Shown here one piece after another: positions 35,112 to 46,717 of a stretch of DNA of 64,000 bases. The notes beneath the pieces were generated by a model. It ran no database searches. It was not told where the DNA came from and worked only from the letters and a program-made list of their open reading frames with translations. Origin of the DNA: Hybos culiciformis (taxonomy: Eukaryota > Arthropoda > Insecta > Diptera > Hybotidae). Positions within the stretch are counted from its first letter, which is position 1. Each line of letters begins with the position of its first letter. Made by a program: the position numbers and the translations under genes. The stretch covers positions 83,835,712 through 83,899,711 of the forward strand of contig OZ023273.1 of NCBI GenBank assembly GCA_964007475.1. Direction: 5' to 3'.

Positions 35112-37550
35112 AATTACTTAATATATACAACTTTAATATTTAGTTCATTATTCGTTATGATTTTGGAATTATTAGCTAATAATTAATTAAAAAAATATTT
35201 ACACCGTATTTAACACTATAATTATAATAAAATTATGATTTTTGAACATTTTTTTAATCTTAATAGTATTAAAAATTAAATTTTATTTTAAAAATTTTTT
35301 TGACATTGGCATTGCGCCTATAATTAGGTACTTACTAAAAAATATTGATATTACATATATATATATATGGCTTTAATAAAATAATTGCATTAATACACAA
35401 AACTTATATTCTAAATTTCCTTATTTGAATATAGATTTTCTTAAAAACAATTTTAAAATCTAAGTATAAATTTTGTGTAAAAATTTAAGATGTGGGCAAA
35501 TGCAAAATAATTAATTTTTTTTCCACATATTTATTTTACTTATATTTCAATGACTTTATTATTAAATCATCCAGTTTTCCTTCAATGACATTGATAAGTT
35601 GGTTATTTTGAGAAAACTGACCAAAAACTAATATTTATTTGAGCAACAAAGTGTAACATTGTATGGAATTATTATTTTTATAAATATATCAAGAAATTAT
35701 AATTATTTTAGAATATGTAATTTTTGAAAAAAAAAAGTCTGAAGGTGCCAGGTTCGAATCCAATTATGATTTGTTTTTTTTTTTAATATTTGAAATTTTT
35801 TTTACATAATAAAATGATTTCTACAAGTAATAAGACAAAAATTGTTTTTTTGTTAGTGGGTACTGGTACGACCTAAAAGACGAGGGCGAGCGGGGGTCCC
35901 CTTACTCCCCCACGTCCCTAAAATTTATTGGAACTGACAGATGGAGAAAATTAATAGTTTTTCTTGTTCCAAATAAATAAAAAAAAAAAAATGAATGGTT
36001 TATTAGAATTTTTTTATTATATTTTAGAAATCCAAAATCATATGGGCTATATGGCTTGGTGGCTAGAACATCGGAGTATAAGAGTGAAGGTGTCAGGTTC
36101 GATTCCCCCCAATGAATACATTTTTTTTTAAATTTTTTTGAACATAATAATTTTTAATTTTTTTGAACATAATTTTTTTATTGGTAGAATATGTAATTTT
36201 TTTGCTTGTAATATTGGGCCCTATATATACATATATTTGAAATTAAAAAAGTGTACGATAATTATGAATTCCTACCCAAAATTTTTGGTCTGGTAATCTT
36301 TATTTCACCAGAGCTACCTATTTTGAAAAATTTTTTTTTGCATATTTTGAGCCGGGAAAACCTATAATGATAAATTACTTGATCGATATCTATACTATCA
36401 ATGCCAAAATATACCTTCTCAAGGCTTTAATAAAATTATTTGTAACGAGTTTAGTGCGTCCAATATTATAAATTTGTTTTGTAGGATATAATGTTTATAA
36501 CTTTAGTGGTTACATGATCTCTGTAAAAAAAATAAAACAAAAACATGAAACATGAAATGAAATGTGATCACTTTTCTTACTTATTTTTCTCCCGGGAAAT
36601 TCGTACTTTTTTTAGCGTTTATTATCTTATTAACTACAACAGGATTAACAAATGCTTGTTTAAATACATATATACATATAAATGTCTTGTCATAGTAAGT
36701 GGTAAAACATGTTTGAAAATTAGTTGGGACTTTAGTGATATACCTATTATCCGGTGTCTAAATTTTTTATGAATGATCACAAGATTATGTTAATTCTATT
36801 GTGAAAATAAGATTGCACGAAAAAGCTGTGAATATTGCAGAACGCTGCCCACAATATTGAAAAATAGTTCATTCAACTCGCTATTAAAAAACTGATTTCT
36901 CAATAGGATAGTTTTTTTTTTCACAATTAAATTTTTAAAAAGAAATAGCATCTCGATACTTAAATTTATGCATCTGTCAACGTTTCCAATATTTTTTACA
37001 TCCATTTTATAGCAATATTCAATTGCATTAATTCATATATGAAATTATACAGTTTTCAACTAAGTTCTCAAATAAGTTTTTAGCTACATTTTAATTTTAT
37101 AATATGTATTATAAAATTATAAAACACTATTTATTAATTAAAAGTTTTTTCCATTTATATAAATTAAAATAAAAAATCAAAGAGCGCCTAATTTGCATTC
37201 GATTATTTGCTACTACCACCAAGATCTGTACCAAATTTGCTACAATTTTACTTAGCTCTGTGTTTTGCTTCAAAAATAGAATATGTATAAAAAATAATAA
37301 ATTAGTGGCTGATAAAAACATTTTGGTTTGTTTAAATATCTCAAAAAAACTAATTATTATGAAAAAAGATTTAAAAACTATGAATAACAGTGGCTACAAA
37401 TGATGGGCTGCTCAGTACAAAATGTAAATTAAAATAAAAATCAGTCCAAGTCCAAAAGAAGTCCATTTTTTGTAGCCACTGTTATTTCATAGTTTAAATC
37501 TTAAGTATAAACTTCTGTAGGCAGTTCTATGACTGCTTCGTGTGTTTTTT
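35112..37550 (-). repeat. Right arm of the 2.4-kb inverted repeat
   Basis: Reverse complement of 32131-34577. Single-base and small-indel differences exist (for example a Trp-to-Cys change in one mirrored ORF, and a run of extra bases near 36120-36180), so the arms are two separately evolving copies. The outer end is CTGCTTCGTGTGTTTTTT. Confidence 0.93.
36044..36113 (+). repeat. tRNA-derived SINE head (right arm)
   Basis: GGGCTATATGGCTTGGTGGC and GGTTCGATTCC with tRNA-like spacing; the mirror of 33579-33648. Confidence 0.75.
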
Positions 37551-38010
37551 TTTTTTACCAAAACGAAGTACAGATACTTAAATTAAGAGAAAAATTTTAA
37601 CTTTAAAAATTATGACGCTTTACGAAAATTAATTAGATCAATCTGCAAAAATTAATTGACCAATTTATTATCTCTCCCTCTTTGTATTTGGGGTAACTAC
37701 ATTATTATGTTAATAAAAATTAAAAAAAAAAAAAAATTCATAAAATTCTCAGTATCGGGGGATAGAACTTGGTACCTTCAGAATTGTAATTCGATATTCT
37801 ATCCACTCAGCCATATTGCCCTTATGATTTCAGCTTTCTAAAATAACATAAAAGAGCACTTGTCTTCTTTAATAATTAAAATCCCTGGAATTTATTTTAA
37901 AAATTTCTCTCTTATTTCATTCCACTAATCGAATTCATGAACCCGTTTATTTCATTCCACTAACCGTATTCATGAAACTTAAAGAACTAACCGTATTCGT
38001 GAACCTTAAA
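37551..38010 (-). repeat. Second copy of the spacer segment
   Basis: Near-identical to 34578-35030, beginning TTTTTACCAAAACGAAGTAC. The tRNA-like head is at 37751-37821 on minus; its B-box has drifted (GTTCTATCCCC). An extra short repeat of the CTAACCGTATTC motif lengthens its end. Confidence 0.88.
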
Positions 38011-38073
38011 GAACTTGAATTTTTATATTATTTAGAAGACTCTTTATATGATTTTAGAAAGCAAAAATTATAT

Positions 38074-38143
38074 GGCCGTATGGCTTAGTGGATAGAGCAC
38101 CAGACTAATAAGTCTGAAGGTGCCAGGTTCGAACCCAGTTATG
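38074..38143 (+). repeat. tRNA-derived SINE head with Ile-like anticodon loop
   Basis: A-box region TGGCTTAGTGGATAG, an anticodon-like stem CAGAC/GTCTG around TAATAA, and B-box GGTTCGAACCC, then a T-rich tail. The acceptor stem does not pair well (GGCCGTA against TTATGG), so this is a SINE head and not a working tRNA gene. Confidence 0.75.
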
Positions 38144-38905
38144 GTTTTTTTTTTTAATATTTGAAAAATGATGACAGACGATTCTCAGAAAAATGATGAC
38201 GATTCTCAGAAAAATTCTATATGAAAATGGATTTTTACCCTCTACCAAATTTCTTCCAACGCCCCTAAAGAAGTATAAACTTCAAAAATAAAAATAAAAA
38301 ATTACATACATACATATATAATATAATTATAATTGCATATAATTATGCATTTACTGTTTTATTATAGTTTTAATGTGGATTTTTTTGTATCAATATGCTT
38401 GAACTATTAGGTTTTTATGTCTTGCCATCCATTTCGAAGTGATGAAAAAAAAAAGATGTTATATAATATTCATTCATGGAGCGTCGCAGAAAATCATCAG
38501 AAAATCATCATTTGCAACTAGCCACCTAGCCACCCACTAACACTTTTTTTCATGAAAAAAACTTAAGGTTTTTCTTTCAAAAAACTGTCAGTCTACGTGG
38601 CATTTCAAAAAAAGTTCTGCACACTACACAGTTAAAACGCTGAAAAAACTGGAAGGTTCGACGACAGTTAAAGAGCTTTTATAACCCTAAAAAATTTTTG
38701 TTCTTTGGAATGTCGTGTGGTAGTGTAAAATTTTTTAATTCCAAATGACAATCCAACGATTTTTTTGTGTTTTTAATAGAACAACTTTACAAGTGCATTT
38801 GAATTAGAATAAGTGTTTTAAATTTTCCACTTCTTTTGAAACTGGGATCGTGACGGTATTCCTCTTCCCAAAATCCTTTTTCGAAAATAATTCTTTTTTT
38901 AAAAT
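38144..38905. other. Non-coding stretch
   Basis: No gene is supported. A duplicated phrase (GACGATTCTCAGAAAAAT) occurs at 38178 and 38198. Confidence 0.4.
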
Positions 38906-39010
38906 TCACTATGAACAAAATTCACTATGGACAAAATTCACTATGGACAAATTCGCTATGGACAAAATTCTATGGACAAAATTCGATGTACAAAATTCAT
39001 TAGAGACAAA
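38906..39010 (+). repeat. 17-bp minisatellite (AAATTCACTATGGACAA)
   Basis: About six imperfect tandem copies. The unit resembles the 16-bp unit at 47.3-48.3 kb (ATTCACCGTATGGACA), suggesting related elements. Confidence 0.8.
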
Positions 39011-39019
39011 ATTCACAAA

Positions 39020-39360
39020 TTAAAGCACAAATTAAGCACTAAATGGTAGCATTTTCCCTTTTCCAAAATTCGATCAAAAAAATTCGGTAAAAATTTAGGA
39101 ATTTTCGGCTAATCTAAAAAAATTGTTTTTACATAATTTTGGGGAGCAGAAATTCTAATTTTTGTAGCACAAATAGGCACAAATTAAGCACTAAATGATA
39201 GCGTCATTATTTTTTTGGAAATTCGAATCCGCCCAGAGAGACCCCTTGACCAATGTTCGAAATTCGAAAATCAAAGTTGCTCAAAAACCAAGTGAGCACA
39301 ATTTTAGTTTTTGTGGCAATAATCACAAATTAAGCATTAAATGTTCAATAATTGCGGCAC
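39020..39360 (+). repeat. Degenerate direct repeat around AAATTAAGCACTAAATG
   Basis: The phrase ACAAATTAAGCACTAAATG recurs at about 39033, 39179 and 39313, each followed by diverged sequence; period about 145 bp. Confidence 0.6.
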
Positions 39361-40224
39361 CACTTACAAAGAATTGTCCGGCGTAATGCTTCTCTTATAG
39401 ATTGAATTTTCTTGCAGACTGTGCTTCTGTCCGCATGAGTATAAACTTTTTTATAGTACTCACGTAATCTTCGTAGCCTTTATTTTCTTAATTACGATTT
39501 TTATAAACAGTGGATTTAATTTCCTAAAAAGATAGATGTCTTTTATATATTTCAATGAAATTATTAATAAAATATTTATTCTTATCATTATTCATTTTTA
39601 TTAATTTCACTTTAAACTATTAACATTGCAATTTTACTTGAACTTTTAATAAACTTGTAACTTGTAATTACTTGTAATAAACTGACGTTTCTCCGTTCAG
39701 TTTGAATTTTGTAAGTGTGTGGACTAAGGTGAAAAAGTGTAAATTGGAGTGACAGGTTGAGTGTTAGAAAAAATGGCGCGTCATATTCACCACACACCAA
39801 CAGAAAAATGCAGTACATAGCGTGGCGTGTCATCTGACTTTTACAAAAAAGTGTCGGTGTATGGCTAGCTTTTCAACAAATTTTTTATATATTTTAATGA
39901 AGCAGTGTTTGACAGTTTTTATTTCATTGCAGCGCCACAATTCAAATGACATTAGGTAATGTGTTGAATTTATGCATTGCGTAATTAATTGGGAAGAAAT
40001 TTACTTCTCAAAGTAGTAATTATTATCTAATTTTTGAAGTTAATATGTACTTCTTTAGGCGCGTTGTATTAATGAGTAATTCTGTAGGGGGTAAAAATTA
40101 TTTTACTCATTCGAAATTCGAGTTCGAAAAAAGCGACATGCTATACCGTTTGAATACTCAATAATCATTAGTTATTTTTAAATTCAAATTATTTTTTAAA
40201 AATCGTTTACAAAAATTAAAAAAA
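39361..40224. other. Non-coding stretch
   Basis: No gene or RNA is supported; AT-rich, without clear repeat boundaries. Confidence 0.4.
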
Positions 40225-40575
40225 TTTTTTTCGGAATAGGTAGCTGTGATGAAATAAAGATTATCTGACCACAAATTTCGGTAGGGCCTTCCCTGCTCAA
40301 AATATGCAAAAAAAAATTTTTTGAAAATAGATAGCGCCGGTGAAATAAAGATTACCTGCCGAAAAATTTTGGGCTACGGTTAGTTCGTGCCGGCTCAAAA
40401 TATACGAAAATTTTTTTTTTTTTAAATAGGTAGCTTCGGTGAAATTAAGATTACCTGACCAAAAATTTTGGATAGGAAGCTACCGGTTAGGGTCTTCCAG
40501 GCTCAAAATATGCAAAAAAAAATTTTATCCAACAAATAGGTAGCGCCGGTGAAATAAAGATTACCTGCCGAAGGG
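40225..40575 (+). repeat. Tandem repeat of about 115 bp
   Basis: Three to four diverged copies of a unit with GGTGAAATAAAGATTACCTG, CCAAAAATTTTGGG and GGCTCAAAATATGCAAAAAA. A further part copy lies at 41160-41285, and single copies lie in each arm of the big inverted repeat (33325-33420, 36278-36372). Confidence 0.8.
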
Positions 40576-41165
40576 CTGAAGTGAGGGCGGAAGCAGTAGC
40601 GGACTGGCAGATTTCACCGGCCCTGGCATTCGATTTTAAAATGGCCTTAAAAAAAAATTGAAATAAAAATATACAGAAAAAAATAATTAAAACCAGTTAT
40701 GTTATCCTGGAGATAGCATCATGTCTTTTTTAATCGACATCAACATCAAAGCTTCCAAATTCTCCTGTCTCATTGAGCTTTTTAATCGATTTTTGATTAA
40801 TTTTAAGAAACTTCGTTCACATTCCACCTGCGTTGAAAAACTTTGTTCACATTCCACCTGCGTTGAGGACAATGTCAAAAAAAATTTGTATGCTACATAA
40901 ATATTGCTATAATAATAAAATCTTTTAATTCTTCTCTTAATGTAGCTGCTGTTGCTGATTCATAAAATTTTATAATAAATGCAAAAAAATAAAGAGTGGC
41001 TGTTACTTTTTGGTTGTTTTCACCGGTCTTTCATTTGACTTTTGGACCGCCCTACCGGGAATTTGCCAATTGTCCCACCGGCCAAGGCCGCCATTGGGCG
41101 GATGTGAGGCCGGAAGTGATGGCGGAAGTGCGGGCGAAAGTGAGGGTGGAAGTGAGGGTGGAATT
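40576..41165 (+). repeat. GC-rich 12-bp minisatellite split by a hAT MITE
   Basis: GGAAGTGAGGGC-like units occur at 40576-40593 and continue at 41097-41165. The break is the hAT insertion at 40594-41096. The patch is strikingly GC-rich for this window. Confidence 0.75.
40594..41096. mobile_element. 503-bp hAT MITE with 8-bp target duplication
   Basis: The left end CAGTAGCGGACTGGC and the right end GCCAAGGCCGCCATTG are imperfect inverted repeats. The flanks GGCGGAAG (40586-40593) and GGCGGATG (41097-41104) match at 7 of 8 positions, although the host minisatellite could give such a match by itself. Confidence 0.7.
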
Positions 41166-41400
41166 ATCTGACCAAAAATTTTGGGTAGGGAGCTACGGCT
41201 AAGTTTTCGCAGCTCAAAATTAAGAAAAAAATGTGAAATAATGATTACCTGCTACGGTTAGGGTCGTCCCGGCTCAAAATATAAAAAAAAACACGAAGCA
41301 GTCATAGGAACTGCCGAAAGAAGTTAATACTTAAAAGCTTTAAACTATGAAATAACAGTGGCTACAAATAATGCACTGCTCAGTACAAAATGTGTAAATT

Positions 41401-42148
41401 TAGGGATTGCACATTCGAAATTCGAAATTCGAGAATTCCGGAATTCGTTTTCATAATATAGTTTCGAATTCCAAAAATTTCCCAGCGAATTCCGAAATTA
41501 AAATTTATTTTTTCGTGCTCTCTCCAACTTTTAAATAATGTTTTCGTTTCTGTACATATTAATATTCTATATTCTAATTCTATAAAAATTAAATCTGAAA
41601 TGAAATTCTTTGAAGAGAACGGCTTTCGTGGCAAAATATTAGAGTCCGCCTACTCATTTTTGATTTTGATTCCGCCATCGAGCATGGAGTCTGAGCGAGC
41701 TTTCTCAATTGCAGGTAACTTTTGTACAAAAGTTCGTTCGAGACTCGGAGACGCAGCTTTAAATGATCTCTGCTTCCGCGAAGCATATTTTAGGCAAATA
41801 AAACAATAATTTTATATTTTTTATTGTTAAATGATATGCCAAATTAGAATGTTTCTGTACAATAATTTTATGTTTATATTTCGTTTTAAATAATATAGTT
41901 TTTTAACTATTATTGTTATTTAATAATTGAATTTGGTATAATTTTACAGTATGCTCCATTTTTATTTTTAAAAAAAGTATTTTTTAGTCAATAAATAACA
42001 ATGAATTATCTCAAATAAGTTATTTTTATTATTTGCATAGACATAAAAAAAATTAATAATATTTCGGAATTCGACCGAATTCCGAAAATATTTAATTTCG
42101 AGTTCCGAATTCCGATTTTTTTATTATCGTAAAAATTTGCAATCCCTA
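41401..42148 (+). mobile_element. 748-bp hAT element with perfect 8-bp duplication
   Basis: The ends TAGGGATTGCA and TGCAATCCCTA are inverted. Both flanks read TGTAAATT (41393-41400, 42149-42156). Subterminal TTCGAAATTCG/CGAATTCCG words repeat. It keeps only the last part of the transposase gene. Confidence 0.93.
41600..41809 (+). pseudogene. hAT transposase C-terminal dimerisation fragment
   Basis: The 69-aa open frame contains ILIPPSSMESERAFSIAG and FCTKVRSRLGDAALNDLCF, the hallmark hAT dimerisation motif (S-x-ESERAFS, K-x-R-x-RL). The catalytic DDE region is absent, so the element is non-autonomous. The first ATG is arbitrary: this is an internal deletion product. Confidence 0.88.
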
Positions 42149-42651
42149 TGTAAATTAAAATACAAATCATTTTCATTGAAGGCATGATTTTCTATTGTTA
42201 CTTGTTTAGTTTTAAATTTATCTTTTTTATGTTATTAAAGTATAAAAAAAAAAAGTAACAATAGAAAATCATGCCTTCAATAAGAATGATTTTTATTTTA
42301 TTTTACATTTTGTACTGAGCAGCCCACCATTTGTAGCCACTGTTATTTCATAGTTCGCAGTTCCTATGTGTTTTTTTCTTAACAGGGTACATAGACATAT
42401 TACAAAAATTCGAAATTGAAATAATTAATTAATTTTTATACAAATATTAAAATTGAATTTGACTTAAAATAAAAAATTCATTTTTGTAAACAGTAGAAAA
42501 AAAAAAACAAGTAAAATTGATAAGCAATTAATGATAATAATAATTAAAAATTTATGGGCTTAAAAGTCAAGTACTGAAATAAATTAATTGGTTTGATTTA
42601 AATTTGGGTATACTTTACAATAGTGATAAATTTAAAAATAAACATTAATAA

Positions 42652-42917
42652 AAAATAAGTAAAAAACGAGTTTTCAAAAAAACTGAGGACAAGCCGCATG
42701 AAAAAGTAGAAAATAACATTTTCTTCACAGACAGACGTGGACTCAGATTTTTTGATGAGGACGTAAGTGATTTGATTCATGAAGAGAAAGAATATTCAAG
42801 AGAAATGTCCCAATCAAAAAATCTGAGTCCACCTCTGTGTGTGAAGAAAAAGTTATTTTCTACTTTTTCATGCGGCTTGTCGTCAGTTTTTTTGAAAACT
42901 CGTTTTTTACTTATTTT
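42652..42917. repeat. Fold-back repeat with about 105-bp arms
   Basis: Arms 42652-42755 and 42813-42917 are reverse complements with few mismatches (shared words AAAACGAGTTTTC, AGCCGCATGAAAAAGTAG, ACTCAGATTTTTTGAT). The loop is 57 bp. The outer part extends weakly. Most likely a MITE. Confidence 0.85.
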
Positions 42918-45760
42918 CTATTTTCTGCCTTTTTCACGTTAATTAAATTGTTATTACAAATTTTCATCGATTTTTCATGCAAGTTTTCATGATTATTGAA
43001 GATTTATCACTAATCATATCGCTGAAAATTTTTACGATGATTTTCCCGCTTTTCCGGGTTTTCCACAAAAGCAACTTTATGCAACTCATTTCGCAATTTC
43101 GCAACTCATTTTTCTGAGGTTGCAAAACGCTCCAACGCTTGCTTGGTCGGAAAACTCCGGAAAATCGTTTTACATGAATTTTCCTCGATTTTTTCTGCAA
43201 GTTTTCACCATTGTCGGAGAGAAACTAATGATGCCAGTTGTACCTTTTGGTACTATTATATTTACCGTCATTCCTGTGTACAACTGTACACACATGTTTT
43301 GAATTTAAGTACAATGTTGTACTTTGAATTATTTGAAAATCTGTTAGCAGTAAAAACTGCACTTTAAAATCAATTTCTTAACAACAAAATATGTTTATCT
43401 AAACATATTTTGTTGTTTTGATCAACGTGACCACCTACCACTTTAATGGTTTGCACATGTCGTATGTGCTCACCAATACGGAGCCAATTCACTCTCTTAT
43501 TCTAAATACTTACCATAAAACACCTACACTAATTACATTCTAAATACTTACCATATTCTAAATACTTACTACAATCACTTTCACTATGTGCATTATATAC
43601 TAACAAACAATTATTATTATAAATATTGTCAAAATTATGTAAAATCATTCATTATAATTTAATCAGTTAAAATAAAAAGACTTGATGTAAAAGTTCAAAC
43701 AAGGCATTTTAATTTCATTCTTATTACACAGTTGATAATGAACTTAATCCTGCATAATCCGGAAAAGTCGGAAAATTCAGGAACATTTTTTCGGATTTTC
43801 CGGGTTTTCCATGGAAATTTCCGGTTCAAATTTTGATAGATTCAATTGTCACGCGACATGAACCTGTGTGCCAATTTTCAGCTCGCTGTGATTACGAAAA
43901 GTGGGTCAACGAGAGTGTCGAAAATAGTAAAGAAATGTATAAATAAATAAATAAATAAACAGACAAATTAGTGTACGAGTTAATAAGAATTGTATCCTCA
44001 AAAAGTATAATCATTATTTTTAATTAAATTTGATACTTTTAATTAAGCCTATTAACAATTTACAAAAGATTTACAAAAGATTGTGATTTTAAAAGGTCTG
44101 GTATTAAAAAAGTATATATAATATTATTACATGAAGTGACAATCTGATAATTATTAACATTTATCATGAAGAAATTAAATTTCTTCTTAAAATATAATAG
44201 TTTCAAAGCGAAATACACTACAGTCATTTATCATCCGGATTCTAAATTATTCGTATATTGACCATGGAAATATTAAAATTTCAAATCCTTTTTCAGTTTA
44301 TCAAAAAAGAAAAATATAATTTTACTGAAAAATTTGAATATTCTATAAATTTAGAAATTTTCTGGGATTCGATAGACATCGAAAAAAATGTAACATTTAA
44401 TAAAATGTTCTAATTCTAATCAATTTAAAATTAAAATAAAATCATAATACTTATAATTAACATTCGAAGCATTTTAAAAGTATTATATATATCAGGATGT
44501 ATATATTTATTTTTTTCGCAATAATCGAAAATTGTTTTAAAAAAATAAAACAAATTTTCCACTTGAATTTCACAGGAAACCTAAAAAAAAAAAGGGGGAA
44601 ACCTTAATTAAGAGATACAGACATAATTTATACGAACAAACGACATTATTCCTTCCTACCAACTTTTCCTTTTATAATAAATTTGAAAAGGTCTTTTTTC
44701 CTTCTATGAATATTTTATTTTCTTTTCATATCAATAACATCGAAGGTCCAAACGACTTTACTTATGCAAAACAAAATATATGTTTCACTCACACACGCCT
44801 ATTACCAACAAGGGATTTGTAATTTTTAAGCCCTGTGTAGGGATATGCGCAAAGTTTTTTGCTCGCGTAGCATTAGGTTTGATTTTTAAAAATGAGGTTT
44901 CAAAAGTTTTCTGTTCGCGTAGCCATGAGTTAAGTAAGTGGCGAAAAAGGAAATTTTCTATCCTGCAGCTCCGCAGGGAAGAACTTTTTGTTCGTGTAGC
45001 TATAAGTTAAGTAAGGAAGAAGGCAGGTTTTAAAAAAAATTAAATCTGAATAATTTGATTACTAATAAATTCCTATCTTCGATATCTGGTAATTAAAGTT
45101 GCAAATGGAGACTAGAAATTAAATTCATTATTTCTATTTGCATTGTACAATATAAATAACATATACCTTACCTGCTCCGAACTATTTCTAGAGACACAAT
45201 ATCGGAATCGTTATTATTATGATCTTCTAGATAAACTTTGAAATTTTTTTTTTAATAACTAAGAGTCTGTTCACTTATTAAACGATTTAAAAAAAAGAAA
45301 TCTCCCTTTTCTGTAAAACAAATGTCACAATTTCTAAATTGAAGTCGTAATTTTCTGCATTCTGTATAATCTGCTAAAATCAACTACTTATAAAATAATA
45401 TGTGGCCGACTGAAATCAAATACTTATAATGTGACCGACCGAATTTTCTTACCCATTTTTGCCATCGTTAAACCCTTCATGCGGCGAAAAAAATAATTAT
45501 TATTTTATTATTTTGTAAATTCTTTAATCTAGATTGAAAACATACTAAATTATGAATTTGACAAAAAAAAAAGGTGTAATTTTTCAAATATCTTTTAGAC
45601 TTTTATAATGCATGAGCCGGCCTATTTATGTTGTAAGCTAGAAATCACAAAAGATCAACCGATTTTATTTACAATTGTATAAAACTTAAGCTTGATAAAA
45701 GAAAAAAATGTTTAGCTTTTTTTTTCTTGGATAAAAAACAACTATATTATCTTTTTGGTC
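42918..45760. other. Long non-coding stretch with small repeats
   Basis: No gene is supported. Visible items: a diverged direct repeat (TTTTC-TCGATTTTT-CTGCAAGTTTTCA) at 42961 and 43180; TTCTAAATACTTACCATA repeated three times at 43499-43570; a phrase CGACATGAACCTGTGTGCCA followed by (AAAT)n at 43945, resembling a retroelement 3' tail; and a duplicated TTCGCGTAGC/GCTCGCGTAGC phrase at 44850-45005. Confidence 0.4.
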
Positions 45761-45761
45761 T

Positions 45762-46714
45762 ACATATATGGGTAGTTCCACGGAAACTGGCCGATTCGAT
45801 GTTACCAGGTTACCACACTTTTTTCGGCAATATTAAAATTTCAATCTTGAAAATACTTTATATGAATTATTTTCATTTAGGACAAATAAAAAAAATATGT
45901 AAATATTTACTGTTATTAGCAAAAATTGCAGCATAAAGACTGATTTTGTCATTACCGTGGCTGTTACTAAGTAATTTTTTCGTATTCATTTCAATGTTCA
46001 ATAAATATGTACTTCACAAATTTTATTACTAAAAAAATAATATATGAACGGCTCTCTAAAATTTAAAAAAAGTTGAGAAAGTACAGTTCTAATAGGTTTT
46101 TTCTATTATTTTATTAGTGTTACCGTGTCAATAAGAATTTCAAACCTTTTGTGAATTACGTGAAAAAAAAATGAATACAATTAATATAATTTAAAATCAC
46201 GATTTCAGTTGGCTTATTAAATACATTTTTTCTTGATATTATTAGTTGTGATATTTAAATCGAGTAAAATAAACCGGTAGTGAACAGTTATTTCAAAATT
46301 TTTTATAATTCACACCTATTTTGTCATTACCGCGGTAAGTGTTTTTTTAATTGAAATATTAAAAAAAATGTTTTGATCAATTTTATTTAGATTTCTCTGT
46401 TTTTTTCTTCCAATTTAATTGATTAAGAATTTTAAATATTTCGAAATTTTTCCAATAAATTAATTAAAAACAGCTTTTTTGTCATTACCGTGGTGTCATT
46501 CCCGTGATTCGTTTGCTTACACGGGAATGACTTTTCGGTACAAATTCTTTGAAAAATCGAAAAATTCGAAAAATGCGGTGTTCCCTTTGAGAATAAATTC
46601 GAAATTATCTAAAGCATCTAACAAATACTGATTTAAGTCACAAAAATATTTTTTTTTTTTTTTACATTTTTTATTTAGTTTTCCGCCTGTTTCTGTGGAA
46701 CTACCCATATATGT
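45762..46714. mobile_element. TIR element of about 950 bp with TA target
   Basis: ACATATATGGGTAGTTCCAC at the left is mirrored by GTGGAACTACCCATATATGT at the right; the TIR runs about 30 bp with two mismatches, with TA at the edges. Inside, TTTGTCATTACCGTGG recurs four times (near 45945, 46320, 46480 and 46500). No transposase. Confidence 0.8.
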
Positions 46715-46717
46715 ATA

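Larger units (their letters stand above)
41286..42374. mobile_element. Fold-back MITE related to the big arms, hosting a hAT element
   Basis: The left end (AAAACACGAAGCAGTCATAG, then AACTATGAAATAACAGTGGC) and right end (GCCACTGTTATTTCATAGTT, then CAGTTCCTATGTGTTTTTTT) are complementary and match the outer ends of the 2.4-kb arms. The centre is a palindrome around ATGATTTTCTATTGTTAC. The hAT element 41401-42148 is inserted in its left half. Confidence 0.78.

Noticed and set aside
38074..38143. Possible functional tRNA-Ile gene
   Set aside because: The A and B boxes and an anticodon-like loop exist, but the acceptor stem does not pair and related copies have T-rich tails, so it is a SINE head.
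38906..39010. CRISPR-like short repeats
   Set aside because: Units are contiguous and degenerate without unique spacers, and the genome is eukaryotic: a minisatellite.
44780..45010. 76-aa ORF MFHSHTPITNKGFVIFKP
   Set aside because: Less AT-rich than its surroundings but without a recognisable domain or splice context; it contains an internal duplicated phrase, so probably a repeat.
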